27,657 bases of DNA. Source: Bog-159 sp049520215. Its GTDB lineage: Bacteria; Acidobacteriota; Terriglobia; Bryobacterales; Bryobacteraceae. This document shows, in pieces, positions 1 to 7,380 of this stretch. Position 1 is the first letter of the stretch, and every line of letters begins with the position of its first letter. The stretch lies in the NCBI GenBank assembly GCA_049520215.1, contig JBEKPZ010000063.1, forward strand, positions 1 through 27,657, given 5' to 3'. The notes under the pieces were generated by a model, which worked only from the letters and a program-made list of their open reading frames with translations, was not told the DNA's origin and made no database searches. The position numbers and the translations under genes were made by a program.

Positions 1-712
1 GGTCGGCGGTGCCCACCAGAATCAGGACCGGCGTGCGGATTGGCTCGATGTTCTTACGCGAGACCTCGCGGTCGGGCTTCAGGTTCTTGAAGGCATCCGG
101 GTTCGGGGGCGAGCCGGGCGGCGGCATCTGGATGCCGAGAAACCACATCACTGCGGGCGCGCCCACGATGGCGGCGTGCACGGGAACCCTGGAGACCAGG
201 TTCATGACCAGGTTGCCTCCGAGCGAGACGCCGTAGAGATTGATGCGGTCGGGATCGACGTAAGGCAGCGCTTTAATGTAATCGATCACCGCCAAGCCGT
301 CGTCGATGGAAGTGATCATACCAGTGGCGGAAGGGGCCGACGTCAGGTTCATGTTTCCGCCGCGATAGTCGGCCACGGCCACTACGTAGCCTTCCTGCAG
401 GAAGCGCTCCCAAACAGGACCGCCCCAGTCGCCGCGCGACCATCCGACGAGTTGCTCCATGCCGCGTCCGCCGGGCGCGCCGTGAAAGATGACGATGGCG
501 GGATAACGGCCGTCGCCCTTGGGCTTGCGAATGGCCGCCGCGATGTACAGGCCGTCTTTGGACTTGATGTAGGTTTGTTGGATGGGCGAGTCGGCCTCGC
601 TGACGACGTGGATGTACTTTTCGTGCGGCAGCGCTACCGTGCTGCCGGGGTCGTGATGGATTTCCGCCGTGGCGAAGACGGCAGAAATCAGACAAAGGAA
701 TGCTATGCGCAT
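1..712 (-). CDS. Secreted alpha/beta hydrolase (dienelactone hydrolase/acyl-peptidase-like), C-terminus beyond the window
   Basis: Reading from the ATG at 712 on the minus strand gives 237 residues with no stop before the left edge. Residues 1-16 (MRIAFLCLISAVFATA) look like a signal peptide, so the product is probably exported. FHGAPGGRG at about residues 76-84 fits the oxyanion-hole turn of alpha/beta hydrolases. GVSLGG at 161-166 is the nucleophile elbow, with Ser163 as the likely nucleophile. The last visible residues (PVLILVGTAD) match the strand that carries the acid residue, so only about 60-80 residues including the catalytic His should be missing. The gene lies 46 bp downstream of hflX on the same strand, with a palindromic repeat between them. 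Substrate unknown: the fold could be an esterase, a dienelactone hydrolase or a prolyl-oligopeptidase-like enzyme. Confidence 0.85.
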   Translation of the reverse strand, partial: MRIAFLCLISAVFATAEIHHDPGSTVALPHEKYIHVVSEADSPIQQTYIKSKDGLYIAAAIRKPKGDGRYPAIVIFHGAPGGRGMEQLVGWSRGDWGGPVWERFLQEGYVVAVADYRGGNMNLTSAPSATGMITSIDDGLAVIDYIKALPYVDPDRINLYGVSLGGNLVMNLVSRVPVHAAIVGAPAVMWFLGIQMPPPGSPPNPDAFKNLKPDREVSRKNIEPIRTPVLILVGTAD

Positions 713-733
713 GGTTCTACGATAGCAGGCCAC

Positions 734-758
734 CTGACAGGCTGAAGCCTGTCCCACC
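734..758 (-). repeat. Short palindromic element, single-hairpin type
   Basis: On the minus strand a GTGGGACAGGC box runs into TTCA and GCCTGTC, giving a GACAGGCT/AGCCTGTC hairpin. It begins two bases after the hflX stop codon and fills most of the gap to the hydrolase gene. No T-tract follows, so it is not a standard intrinsic terminator. It belongs to the same family as the copies near 7532, 22077 and 25014. Confidence 0.8.
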
Positions 759-2027
759 CTACTTCACGAAGGCGGCGAGCCTTTGCCGCAACGACTCGGG
801 GATCTCCACTTCCATCTCGCACGAGTCCCCCTCGTAGCTGGTCTCCAGCACGCGCCCGAGATCGTGCACCATCGAGATGCGCGCGCCATCGCTGAGCGGC
901 AGACGCAGGCGCACGCGCACGATGGGGTCGAAGGGCAATACGTCGTCGATCGCGGCAAGCAGGCCATCGATCCCCTGCGCGGTGAGCGCGGAAACCGCTA
1001 CGGCGCGCGACTCGGCCGCCGCGCCCGTGCCGCCCAGCAGACGGTGGCGGTATGCTTCCACATCGGTCCCGGCTTCCGGCAGCCGGTCCACTTTGTTCAA
1101 GACCAGCAGTTGCGGAATAGCGCCGGCGTCGATTTCAGCGAGGACTTTGAGCACGTGCCCCGTCTGCGCGGCGGCGTGCGGCGCGGAGACATCCACCACG
1201 TGCAGAATCAGGGTGGCGTCGGTGACCTCTTCGAGCGTGGCGCGGAAGGCTCGCACCAGCGTCGTGGGCAGGTTCCCGATGAATCCTACGGTGTCGCTGA
1301 CCAGCACCCGGCGGCGGGAAGGCAGCGTCACCGGACGCACCGTTGGATCGAGCGTGGCGAACATGCGCGCATCGGTCAGCACGGTGGCTTGGGCCAGGCG
1401 GTTGAACAGCGTGGACTTTCCGGCGTTGGTGTAGCCGACCAGCGCGATGGTCGGCAAGGGCACGGCGTGCCGCTTGCGGCGATGCAGCGCGCGGCCGGCC
1501 CTTACGCTATCCAGATCCTCCTCGATTTTCTTGATGCGGCGGTGGATGCGGCGGCGGTCGGTTTCCAGTTGCGTTTCACCGGGGCCGCGCGTGCCGATGC
1601 CGCCGCCCAACCGGGACATCTCGATCCCCCGGCCGGTCAGGCGCGGCAACAGGTAATTCAACTGCGCAAGTTCCACCTGGAGGCGGCCCTCACGTGTGCG
1701 CGCGCGTCGGGCGAAAATATCCAGGATGAGTTGCGTCCGATCGATGACCCGGCCCGCAAGCTCCTTCTCCAGATTGCGCTGCTGTGTGGGCGTCAGGTCT
1801 TGGTCGAAGATCACCAGGCCGGCATCCAGCGACTGGCCCAATTGCGCCAGTTCCTGTACTTTGCCCTGCCCGATGAGAGTTGCGGCTTCCGGCGCCGCGC
1901 GCGATTGGATGAGCCGGCCGGCGATCACTGCGCCAGCGCTGGCGGCCAGTTCCGCCAGTTCTTCCAGGGACTCCGCGGCGTCATCGGGCCCCAAGTGAGT
2001 CCCGGCGCGGCGGCTCTTCCAATCCAC
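759..2027 (-). CDS. hflX: GTPase HflX, ribosome-splitting/rescue factor
   Basis: HflX is a ribosome-associated GTPase that splits stalled 70S ribosomes during stress. The annotated 422-residue product has the HflX N-terminal domain with the GGxGxRGPGE-type motif (GGGIGTRGPGETQLE, about residues 141-155) and a basic helical linker. The G domain shows GYTNAGKS (P-loop, 198-205), DTVG (245-248) and NKVD (311-314). The start is uncertain. The first usual start codon is this GTG, but in-frame upstream codons back to the hfq stop encode ERAILVGV, which resembles the conserved first strand of HflX. No ATG, GTG or TTG lies between that stop and 2027; an ATT immediately after the hfq stop (2075) is a possible non-canonical start. 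The pairing with hfq recalls the E. coli hfq-hflX operon. Confidence 0.95.
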   Translation of the reverse strand: MDWKSRRAGTHLGPDDAAESLEELAELAASAGAVIAGRLIQSRAAPEAATLIGQGKVQELAQLGQSLDAGLVIFDQDLTPTQQRNLEKELAGRVIDRTQLILDIFARRARTREGRLQVELAQLNYLLPRLTGRGIEMSRLGGGIGTRGPGETQLETDRRRIHRRIKKIEEDLDSVRAGRALHRRKRHAVPLPTIALVGYTNAGKSTLFNRLAQATVLTDARMFATLDPTVRPVTLPSRRRVLVSDTVGFIGNLPTTLVRAFRATLEEVTDATLILHVVDVSAPHAAAQTGHVLKVLAEIDAGAIPQLLVLNKVDRLPEAGTDVEAYRHRLLGGTGAAAESRAVAVSALTAQGIDGLLAAIDDVLPFDPIVRVRLRLPLSDGARISMVHDLGRVLETSYEGDSCEMEVEIPESLRQRLAAFVK

Positions 2028-2075
2028 CCCGACCAGGATCGCGCGTTCCGGCGGCGTTTGTGGGGTGGTGGAAAT

Positions 2076-2363
2076 CTATCCCTCCGTGGTTGCCGCCTGC
2101 GCCACCGGTTCGGGCGCTGGCGCGGCGGCCTGCGGGCTGCTGGCGTACGAATGGACCGTCTTCAACGTCACCACCGTGGAGATGGCGTGCTTGAAGATCA
2201 GTTGCTCCTGATTGTTGGTTTCCAAAACCAGGGAATACTTGTCGAAACTCTTGATGCGGCCGGAAAGTTTCACCCCACTCATTAAATAGATGGTGAGGAC
2301 AATTTTGTCTTTTCGCGCGTTGTTTAAGAAGCTGTCTTGAATATTCTGCGCTGGTTTATCCAT
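2076..2363 (-). CDS. hfq: RNA chaperone Hfq
   Basis: Hfq forms hexameric Sm-like rings that anneal small RNAs to mRNAs. The 95-residue product starts MDKPAQNIQDSFLNNARKDK. It has the Sm1 segment (VTIYLMSG-type strand, GRIKSFDKYSLVLE) and the Sm2 motif IFKHAIST, close to the YKHAIST of E. coli. A Pro/Ala-rich tail of about 25 residues follows. A longer reading frame opens at 2483, but the ATG at 2363 is preferred because homology begins there and GGGGGA lies just upstream as a ribosome-binding site. hflX follows in the same frame after a single TAG. A candidate -10 box lies at 2417-2422. Confidence 0.95.
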   Translation of the reverse strand: MDKPAQNIQDSFLNNARKDKIVLTIYLMSGVKLSGRIKSFDKYSLVLETNNQEQLIFKHAISTVVTLKTVHSYASSPQAAAPAPEPVAQAATTEG

Positions 2364-2416
2364 GGGTCCCCCAGAGCTGTTCGGGGCCAAGCGGCCCACT
2401 TCGAATTGGCTTTCAT

Positions 2417-2422
2417 ATTGTA
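2417..2422 (-). promoter_or_regulatory. Candidate -10 box of the hfq-hflX promoter
   Basis: The minus strand reads TTGTACAATATG, with TACAAT about 54 bases upstream of the hfq ATG. No convincing -35 hexamer is visible at the usual spacing, so the assignment is tentative. Confidence 0.4.
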
Positions 2423-2538
2423 CAACGAACCGGGGGGCGGGCGGTGTGCTCTGAGCCGCGACCGTCAGGGAGCGGTTTCCCAAGGGGACCTCTGGGCCTT
2501 ACCGGCTTCAGTCGGCAATCGCCCCTGCGCTCTCCGTT

Positions 2539-2548
2539 GTAATATTAC
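2539..2548. promoter_or_regulatory. Perfect 10-bp palindrome upstream of the regulator pseudogene
   Basis: GTAATATTAC is a perfect palindrome 16 bases before the ATG of the decayed HTH gene. It stands out as AT-rich in a GC-rich intergenic region and may be a former autoregulatory operator or part of a promoter. Confidence 0.3.
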
Positions 2549-2564
2549 TTTGTAGAACCAAGGT

Positions 2565-3092
2565 ATGGCGATTGATCTTCACGCCTGGCGCGCCAAACTC
2601 GGTTTCACTCAGGCGGAAGCCGTGCCGGCCGCCGGTTACGGGCACTGGAAGACTCAGGGCGGCCGCAGGCTTCGCGGGCAGGAGGGTCGTGCGTGCCGAA
2701 ATGAGCGCGCTGGGCTATCCCGGCTTCCGGCTTGTGCGCGCATCCTGCCGCCGTGCGGATCCGGCAGCCCTGCTTCTGCACGCGTTGCTTCAGCCGGATC
2801 TGGACGCCCGGGTTTGCGAGGCCTTCCTTGGGTCGCGCGGCAATACGCCGCCAAAGTGGAATGGGAATGGCTGGTCCAACAAGCGAAATTACACGACTTT
2901 CAGAATCGCCTTGGTTTCCTCCTGGAGTTGGCGGGAACGGGGACCAAACCGATGCTGCAGGCGAAGTCTGAACTGGAGGCGGCTCGCCTGCGTTATCGGA
3001 GTGAGATGCGGCCTTACCCGAGCGGTCCAACGCCGACTTGGCACGACACAACCCTCGAAATGTGGGTCAACGTGTGTTGGCCGGGAGAATGA
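2565..3092 (+). pseudogene. Decayed XRE-type HTH regulator (frameshifted)
   Basis: The reading frame from the ATG at 2565 starts MAIDLHAWRAKLGFTQAEA, which looks like the first half of an XRE helix-turn-helix. The expected second helix is garbled (VPAAGYGHWKTQGG). From about 2700 to 2825 the sensible protein is in the next frame (MSALGYPGFRL, then DPAALLLHALLQPDLDAR). It then returns to the first frame as LPWVARQYAAKVEWEWLVQQ and AKLHDFQNRLGFLLELAG. Joined together, these pieces resemble a familiar small regulator family with the pattern D-W-x-W-L-V...AKL-x-D-x-Q-NRLGF. The second junction (GAGGCCTTCC) is explained by loss of one base. No single frame encodes an intact protein. Its 3' end is convergent with the glycosyltransferase, 6 bp away. 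The family recognition is from memory. Confidence 0.55.
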
Positions 3093-3098
3093 ACGCCG

Positions 3099-4127
3099 CT
3101 AGTTGGACTTCTCCACCAGCGCCCGCACGGGAATACGGTTTTCGAGGATCAGCCGGCGGATTTCCGCGGATGTCAGTTTGGCAATGCGCCGCACTTCATG
3201 GCGTTTGCGGAGCATGCGCGGCAGCAGACGCACCGCCGCCAGATCCGCGCGCAGGATGGTCCATGCCAGCCGCAGCTTGTTGGCCAGTCCCGGGAAGCGC
3301 GCCATCTCGCCTTTTCCGCCGGCCGCCGCCACCAGGCCGCTCGAGAGGCGTAGCGCGAAGTAATACGGGTTCAACACCAGCAAGCTCCAGGGAAATAGCT
3401 TGGCAGCCAGCAGCACGCGGTTGCGCTCGATCAGAAAGATGCGCTCGGTGGACCCCGCATCGATGCTGGCGCCGCGATGATGCCGCACCACCGCGCCCGG
3501 CGTGTACAGGCAGCGCCAGCCGGCGATGCGCCCGCGCAGGCCGAGTTCCGCGTCGTCGGCGAACATGAAGAAGTCTTCGTCGAATCCGCCGATTGCATCC
3601 AGCATGGCTTTGCGATACATGCCGGCGCAGCCATCCGGCCACAGGCACTCTTCGACGCGGTCGTATTGGCCCGCGTCGATCTCGCCGGTGCCGCGTCCGC
3701 GATTCTGGCCATCGGGATAGATGAGGTGCCCGGCTTTATCAATGCGGTCGATGTGGCGGGGATCTTCCCAGACCAGCACTTTCGCGGCCGCCATGCCGAT
3801 GTCGGGCGCTCGGTCGAAGGCGCGCCGCAGGTTGGCGAGAAAGTCCGGCGCGGCCTCCGCATCGTTGTTCAGCAGTGCGATGAACTGGCCGCGCGCCGCG
3901 GCGAAGGCCTGGTTGTTCGCCGCGCAAAAGCCCTCATTGGCAGCGTTGGCTATGACACGCACGCCGAATTCCGAGCGCGCCATTTCGGCTGAGCCATCGC
4001 TCGATCCGTTGTCCACCACGATCGTTTCGAAGTTGGCGCCGCGCTGTGCGGCAAGCGACGTGAGGCAGGCGCGCAGATACTCGCGCCGGTTCCAGTTGAT
4101 CACGACGACGGAAATATCGGGCGCCAC
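3099..4127 (-). CDS. Family 2 glycosyltransferase (rhamnosyltransferase-like)
   Basis: The 342-residue product has a GT-A fold N-terminus: ISVVVINWNRREYL, then VVDNGSSDGS (nucleotide-sugar binding), then LLNNDAE as the DxD-equivalent metal site. DEDFFMFADDAELGLR around residues 190-205 carries the acceptor-side acidic pair. This arrangement is typical of the GT2 subgroup that includes dTDP-rhamnosyltransferases of surface polysaccharide synthesis. The C-terminal 100 residues contain a hydrophobic stretch (LFPWSLLVLNPYYFALRL) that may contact the membrane, followed by a basic helical tail. The GTG start lies one base after the nuoM stop, so the two are probably co-transcribed and translationally coupled although their functions appear unrelated. 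The sugar donor and acceptor cannot be read from the sequence. Confidence 0.88.
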   Translation of the reverse strand: MAPDISVVVINWNRREYLRACLTSLAAQRGANFETIVVDNGSSDGSAEMARSEFGVRVIANAANEGFCAANNQAFAAARGQFIALLNNDAEAAPDFLANLRRAFDRAPDIGMAAAKVLVWEDPRHIDRIDKAGHLIYPDGQNRGRGTGEIDAGQYDRVEECLWPDGCAGMYRKAMLDAIGGFDEDFFMFADDAELGLRGRIAGWRCLYTPGAVVRHHRGASIDAGSTERIFLIERNRVLLAAKLFPWSLLVLNPYYFALRLSSGLVAAAGGKGEMARFPGLANKLRLAWTILRADLAAVRLLPRMLRKRHEVRRIAKLTSAEIRRLILENRIPVRALVEKSN

Positions 4128-4128
4128 G

Positions 4129-5682
4129 TCAGGGAGCAGGCGCGACCGCCGCCGCCGAGGCCGGACCAGTCAGCGGATTCGGCAAGTGATGCTGCGCGTA
4201 ATACCCCGGCCGCACGCGCTCCACGATCTGCGCCACCGGCCGCTCCAGGACGCGGAAGTAAGGCTGCGGATTCAGTCCGATCCAGAAGGCCCAGATCAGC
4301 AACGGCGCGAAAACGGCGATCTCGCGCCACGACAGATCGCGCAGCTTCAGGTTCTTCTCCGAGATCTCGCCCAGCATGGTGCGCTGGAACAGCCAGATCA
4401 GGTACGCGGCGCCTAGCGCGATTCCCACCGCGCCCCAGAAGGCCCAATTGAGGGACATCTGGTAGGCGCCTTGCAAAATGGTGATCTCGCCCACGAAGCC
4501 GTTGAGCGCCGGCATACCCAGCGAGCTGAGCGACGCGATCAGGAAGACGATGGTGAATACCGGCATCACCTTCATCAACCCGCCGTATTCGGAGATCGCG
4601 CGCGTGTGCCGCCGCTCGTAGACCACGCCCACAATCAGGAAGAGCATGCCGGTGGAGATGCCGTGGTTGATCTGCTGGAGGATGGAGCCGGAGATGCCTG
4701 CGGGGTTCAGCGCGAAGATCCCCAGCGTACAGAACCCCAGGTGGCTGACCGAGGAATAGGCGATCAGCTTCTTCCAATCCGTCTGCATCAGGCAAACCGC
4801 CGCGCCATAAACAATCGCGATGATGGAGAGCACCGCCATGATGTTCACGATGGTGGGATTCTTGGCCGATTCCGGCAGTAGCGGCAGCGAGAAGCGCAGG
4901 AATCCGTATGTTCCCATCTTCAGCAGGACGCTGGCCAGCATCACCGAGCCGGCCGTGGGGGCCTCGGTGTGCGCGTCCGGCAGCCAGGTGTGGAACGGGA
5001 ACATGGGAACCTTCACCGCGAAGCCCGCGAAGAACGCCCAGAAGACCCACCATTGCAGGGTTGGCGACAGGCTCGTGCGCATCAGGTCTGCCAGGTCGAA
5101 GGAATAGGTCTGGAATTGCGCGTAGTGCTGGGTGTAGAGCGTCAAGATGCCCAGGAACATCAGCACCGAGCCGATCAATGTATAAATGATGAATTTGATG
5201 GCCGCGTAGGCGCGCCGCTGGCCGCCCCAGATGGCGATGATGAAGTACATCGGCACCAGCGTGGTCTCCCAGAAGACGAAGAACAGCAGCAGGTCGAGCG
5301 ACATGAAGACGCCCAGCATGGCGGTCTGCAACAGCAGGAAGAACGCGTAGTATTCCTTGAGCCGGGTCTCGATCGCCTTCCAGCTCGACAGGATGGCGAG
5401 GAAGCCCACCACGGTGGTGAGCATGACGAGCAGGAGGCCGAGCCCGTCGATGCCGATGTGGTAGGAAGCGCCGATCGAGGGAATCCAAGTGCACTGCTCC
5501 TCGAATGCCCAGGTCCGGGTGCGATCGAACTGGAAGACCAGCGGCAGGGACACCAGGAATCCGATAAACGACGCAATATTGGCCCACAGCTTGATCAGGC
5601 GCGGGTTCGACGACGGCAGGAACAGCAGCACCAGGAGGCCGGCCAATGGCGTGAATAGGACGATCGAGAGAATGTGGTCCAT
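4129..5682 (-). CDS. nuoM: NADH-quinone oxidoreductase subunit M (proton-pumping membrane subunit)
   Basis: The 517-residue protein is full length for NuoM, an antiporter-like proton channel in the membrane arm of complex I. It is hydrophobic throughout, with about 14 helices. The key charged residues are present: the Glu in FWETTLVPMY, the Lys in KVPMFPFHTWLPDAH, and the Lys in LLKMGTYGFLRF. These correspond to E144, K234 and K265 of E. coli NuoM. In most genomes nuoM is flanked by nuoL and nuoN. Here the upstream gene is divergent and the downstream gene is a glycosyltransferase, so this copy is an orphan. It may serve a dispersed complex I or be a second copy. The ATG at 5682 gives the normal N-terminus. 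A TATAAT box lies 16 bases upstream, leaving a very short leader without a clear Shine-Dalgarno sequence. Confidence 0.95.
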   Translation of the reverse strand: MDHILSIVLFTPLAGLLVLLFLPSSNPRLIKLWANIASFIGFLVSLPLVFQFDRTRTWAFEEQCTWIPSIGASYHIGIDGLGLLLVMLTTVVGFLAILSSWKAIETRLKEYYAFFLLLQTAMLGVFMSLDLLLFFVFWETTLVPMYFIIAIWGGQRRAYAAIKFIIYTLIGSVLMFLGILTLYTQHYAQFQTYSFDLADLMRTSLSPTLQWWVFWAFFAGFAVKVPMFPFHTWLPDAHTEAPTAGSVMLASVLLKMGTYGFLRFSLPLLPESAKNPTIVNIMAVLSIIAIVYGAAVCLMQTDWKKLIAYSSVSHLGFCTLGIFALNPAGISGSILQQINHGISTGMLFLIVGVVYERRHTRAISEYGGLMKVMPVFTIVFLIASLSSLGMPALNGFVGEITILQGAYQMSLNWAFWGAVGIALGAAYLIWLFQRTMLGEISEKNLKLRDLSWREIAVFAPLLIWAFWIGLNPQPYFRVLERPVAQIVERVRPGYYAQHHLPNPLTGPASAAAVAPAP

Positions 5683-5698
5683 AGGGCGGATTGGAGAG

Positions 5699-5704
5699 AT
5701 TATA
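5699..5704 (-). promoter_or_regulatory. Consensus -10 box for nuoM
   Basis: The minus strand reads TACTATAATCTC, containing a perfect TATAAT 16 bases before the nuoM ATG. This predicts a leader of about 10 nt. A good -35 at 17 bp is not evident. Confidence 0.5.
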
Positions 5705-5759
5705 GTAGCACCAGTGGGGCAAGGGTGCTCAGCAGTTCTGAGGAATCTGAGCGGCCTTT

Positions 5760-5800
5760 GTGGGGCAGCTTGGTAAGCTGCGGCCGATTGTCAATCGGCC
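5760..5800 (+). repeat. Double-hairpin palindromic element
   Basis: A GTGGGG box is followed by hairpin 1 (CAGCTT-GGT-AAGCTG) and hairpin 2 with 9-bp arms (GGCCGATTG/CAATCGGCC). It lies between the divergent nuoM and the hypothetical gene at 5875. A degenerate GTGGGGC copy may start at 5714, just upstream. Hairpin 2 is identical to that of the copy at 26376. Confidence 0.85.
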
Positions 5801-5874
5801 AAATGCCGCGCACGCACCGGACAACGGCTATACTGAAGCGAGGAGGGCCGCCCTGCGGCGCGGCGCAGATCGAC

Positions 5875-6276
5875 ATGCTGGCTTTCGTGCAATTCCTCGA
5901 AGAATTGTCGACGGACCACGTCACGCTCAGTCCCGCCGAAGTTCGCCGCATGAGACGCCGCTTCGGTGACAAGACCCTTCAAATGGGCCACCTTGAGGAA
6001 GACGGCGCCCTGTCGATACCGGTCGATTCCATCGTGGAGGCTGTTCGGTCCCAGGGAAGCCAGAGGCTCAATGAGGCATTGGAGAACCTGAAGAGCGAGC
6101 AGATGATCTCTATGCTTGAATCGGCCGATGCCCTGGTCGAGCGGATTGCCGAAGCCCAAAGGCGGAAACTGGGGCAAATGGTCGACCAGTTTCAGCGCGA
6201 GCCGGATGACGCCAGGGCACACCGGCAGTGGAAGGAGATCGAGAAAACGGTCTTCGGCATAGAGTACCCGGACTAG
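5875..6276 (+). CDS. Uncharacterised helical protein
   Basis: The product is 133 residues beginning MLAFVQFLEELSTDH. It is charged and strongly helical, with long amphipathic stretches (SQRLNEALENLKSEQMISML, ALVERIAEAQRRKLGQMVDQ) suggesting a coiled coil or helical bundle. No signal peptide, membrane segment or catalytic motif is visible, and I do not recognise the family. The start is uncertain. The frame is open further upstream, with an alternative ATG at 5803 next to the palindromic element; 5875 is preferred because the residues between them look non-protein-like. TATACT at 5829-5834 could be a -10 box and AGGAGG at 5841-5846 is a stranded ribosome-binding-like site. Composition is slightly less GC-rich than the conserved neighbours. 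Confidence 0.6.
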   Translation: MLAFVQFLEELSTDHVTLSPAEVRRMRRRFGDKTLQMGHLEEDGALSIPVDSIVEAVRSQGSQRLNEALENLKSEQMISMLESADALVERIAEAQRRKLGQMVDQFQREPDDARAHRQWKEIEKTVFGIEYPD

Positions 6277-6623
6277 GGCCGGCCTCCGTTTCCGCGATAT
6301 TGCCAGTTTGGCCATGTTTCAGAGAGCGCCCTTTGTGCCAATGCCTGAGGAGTGTCTTTGCCTTCTTTAAGGCTGCACAAACATGGGCGATGAAACGACG
6401 AAACATGCTAACCTTTGCTTGAGGAGCAAAAGCGTGTTTGGCAAAGCTATGCAGATTGAAAAAAACGTAGCAAGAATTGAACACAATTCAGAAGATTACC
6501 GCATTGTTCGTTACAGTCGAACACCGGCACGCCAGCGCCATTACACAAGAAGAAGCGGAAATTGTGCTTACTAAGGAGTGGCCGCTCTTGTTTACACAGA
6601 GGGTCAGGTACGGTGGTTAGCCT
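6277..6623. other. AT-richer intergenic stretch
   Basis: This stretch of about 350 bp is clearly less GC-rich than the rest of the window and contains A-rich runs. Apart from the weak small frame at 6477, I see no conserved gene, strong terminator or repeat of the local families. Composition suggests acquired DNA that includes the following gene. Confidence 0.4.
6477..6620 (+). CDS. Possible small ORF, 47 residues, or remnant of a larger gene
   Basis: Starting at the TTG at 6477, this frame encodes 47 residues, including HASAITQEEAEIVLTKEW. It ends in TAG three bases before the ATG of the next gene. The C-terminal half looks like real protein and the tight spacing suggests coupling. There is no clear ribosome-binding site, and the frame is blocked just upstream by a stop. 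It could be a small partner protein, a truncated gene or chance. Confidence 0.25.
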   Translation: MNTIQKITALFVTVEHRHASAITQEEAEIVLTKEWPLLFTQRVRYGG

Positions 6624-7283
6624 ATGGCTCAACCGTATCTTCCGACATTCTCAGGCAAACGATACTCCGTTGGCCCGGAAGCCATAAAAGGACGGCCTGC
6701 ATTCACATCGGCGATTGGTAAATGCATTAGTATGTGGTCATATGTAGACAACGAACTCGGGGGTTTGTTCGGCATACTGCTCGGGGCAGATTCAGAAGCA
6801 GCTCACCGGGTATTTCTGATTTTGCGCCGCTGGTCACATCAACGCGAGGCTCTTGAAGCGGCGGCGGAAGGCAGACTGTCAAATGATGAGATGACTGTTT
6901 ATCGCTCGCTCATCGTTGACTATAGAACGCTCGAAGCCCAACGTAACGATCTTGGGCATGGCTGCTTTGGGGTGTGTCCGGATGACGAAGACTTATTGTT
7001 TGTTATCAGTGTCCAGCACCACGTCCTCTGGCAGGCGGACATTCTCCCGAAGCATCTGAAGGGCGAGATCCCCGTTGACTCCCACGAGGGCCTCAAACAA
7101 CATCTGTATGTGTACAGGATGTCGGACCTAGATGCTTTGCATCGCCGAATGGAGCGGCTATGGTGGGACATGTTCTATTTCAATGGATATCTTCGGTCAC
7201 CGCGAGATTCTGGCCGCCTTGCAGAATTTCGCAGGCTATTTGAGTCACCTCGCATTCAGCAGCATATGCCGAACGTTAAATAG
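6624..7283 (+). CDS. Uncharacterised protein with HEPN-like R-x4-H motif
   Basis: The 219-residue protein has an N-terminal helical segment (SAIGKCISMWSYVDNELGGL), a central helix-rich part, and the motif QRNDLGHG around residues 112-119. R-N-x-x-x-H matches the R-x4-6-H signature of HEPN-superfamily helical bundles, many of which are RNases in toxin-antitoxin and defence systems. The polar residue after the Arg (N) is typical of that motif. The rest (LYVYRMSDLDALHRRMERLW) is also helical. There is no signal peptide or membrane segment. Base composition is lower in GC than the neighbours, consistent with transfer. It follows a possible small ORF by three bases and has no recognisable antitoxin. 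The HEPN assignment rests on one motif and predicted helicity. It could also be an unrelated conserved hypothetical of proteobacterial type. Confidence 0.7.
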   Translation: MAQPYLPTFSGKRYSVGPEAIKGRPAFTSAIGKCISMWSYVDNELGGLFGILLGADSEAAHRVFLILRRWSHQREALEAAAEGRLSNDEMTVYRSLIVDYRTLEAQRNDLGHGCFGVCPDDEDLLFVISVQHHVLWQADILPKHLKGEIPVDSHEGLKQHLYVYRMSDLDALHRRMERLWWDMFYFNGYLRSPRDSGRLAEFRRLFESPRIQQHMPNVK

Positions 7284-7380
7284 CGTCGTTGCAAATTGGG
7301 TAAGTCTTGCATCGTTTCTGGAACACCCGTAAATCCCGGGCCTTCAGCGTTGCAGATATCTGCCACGAAAATGGAGGCAC

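Noticed and set aside
176..745. 189-codon plus-strand frame at the left edge
   Set aside because: It is antisense to the alpha/beta hydrolase, whose signal peptide and GVSLGG motif are clear on the minus strand.
734..758. Intrinsic terminator of hflX
   Set aside because: The stem is good but no T-tract follows, and identical stems occur in positions where termination makes no sense, such as inside the ypdA-like gene.
783..2285. 500-codon plus-strand frame over hflX and hfq
   Set aside because: It is the antisense shadow of two well-recognised genes and shows no domain of its own.
2605..3051. 148-codon minus-strand frame over the regulator pseudogene
   Set aside because: Its composition is shadow-like, while the plus-strand frames give recognisable regulator segments despite frameshifts.
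4100..5722. 540-codon minus-strand frame over nuoM
   Set aside because: It is out of frame with NuoM and rich in Arg/His/Pro; NuoM motifs are in the other frame.
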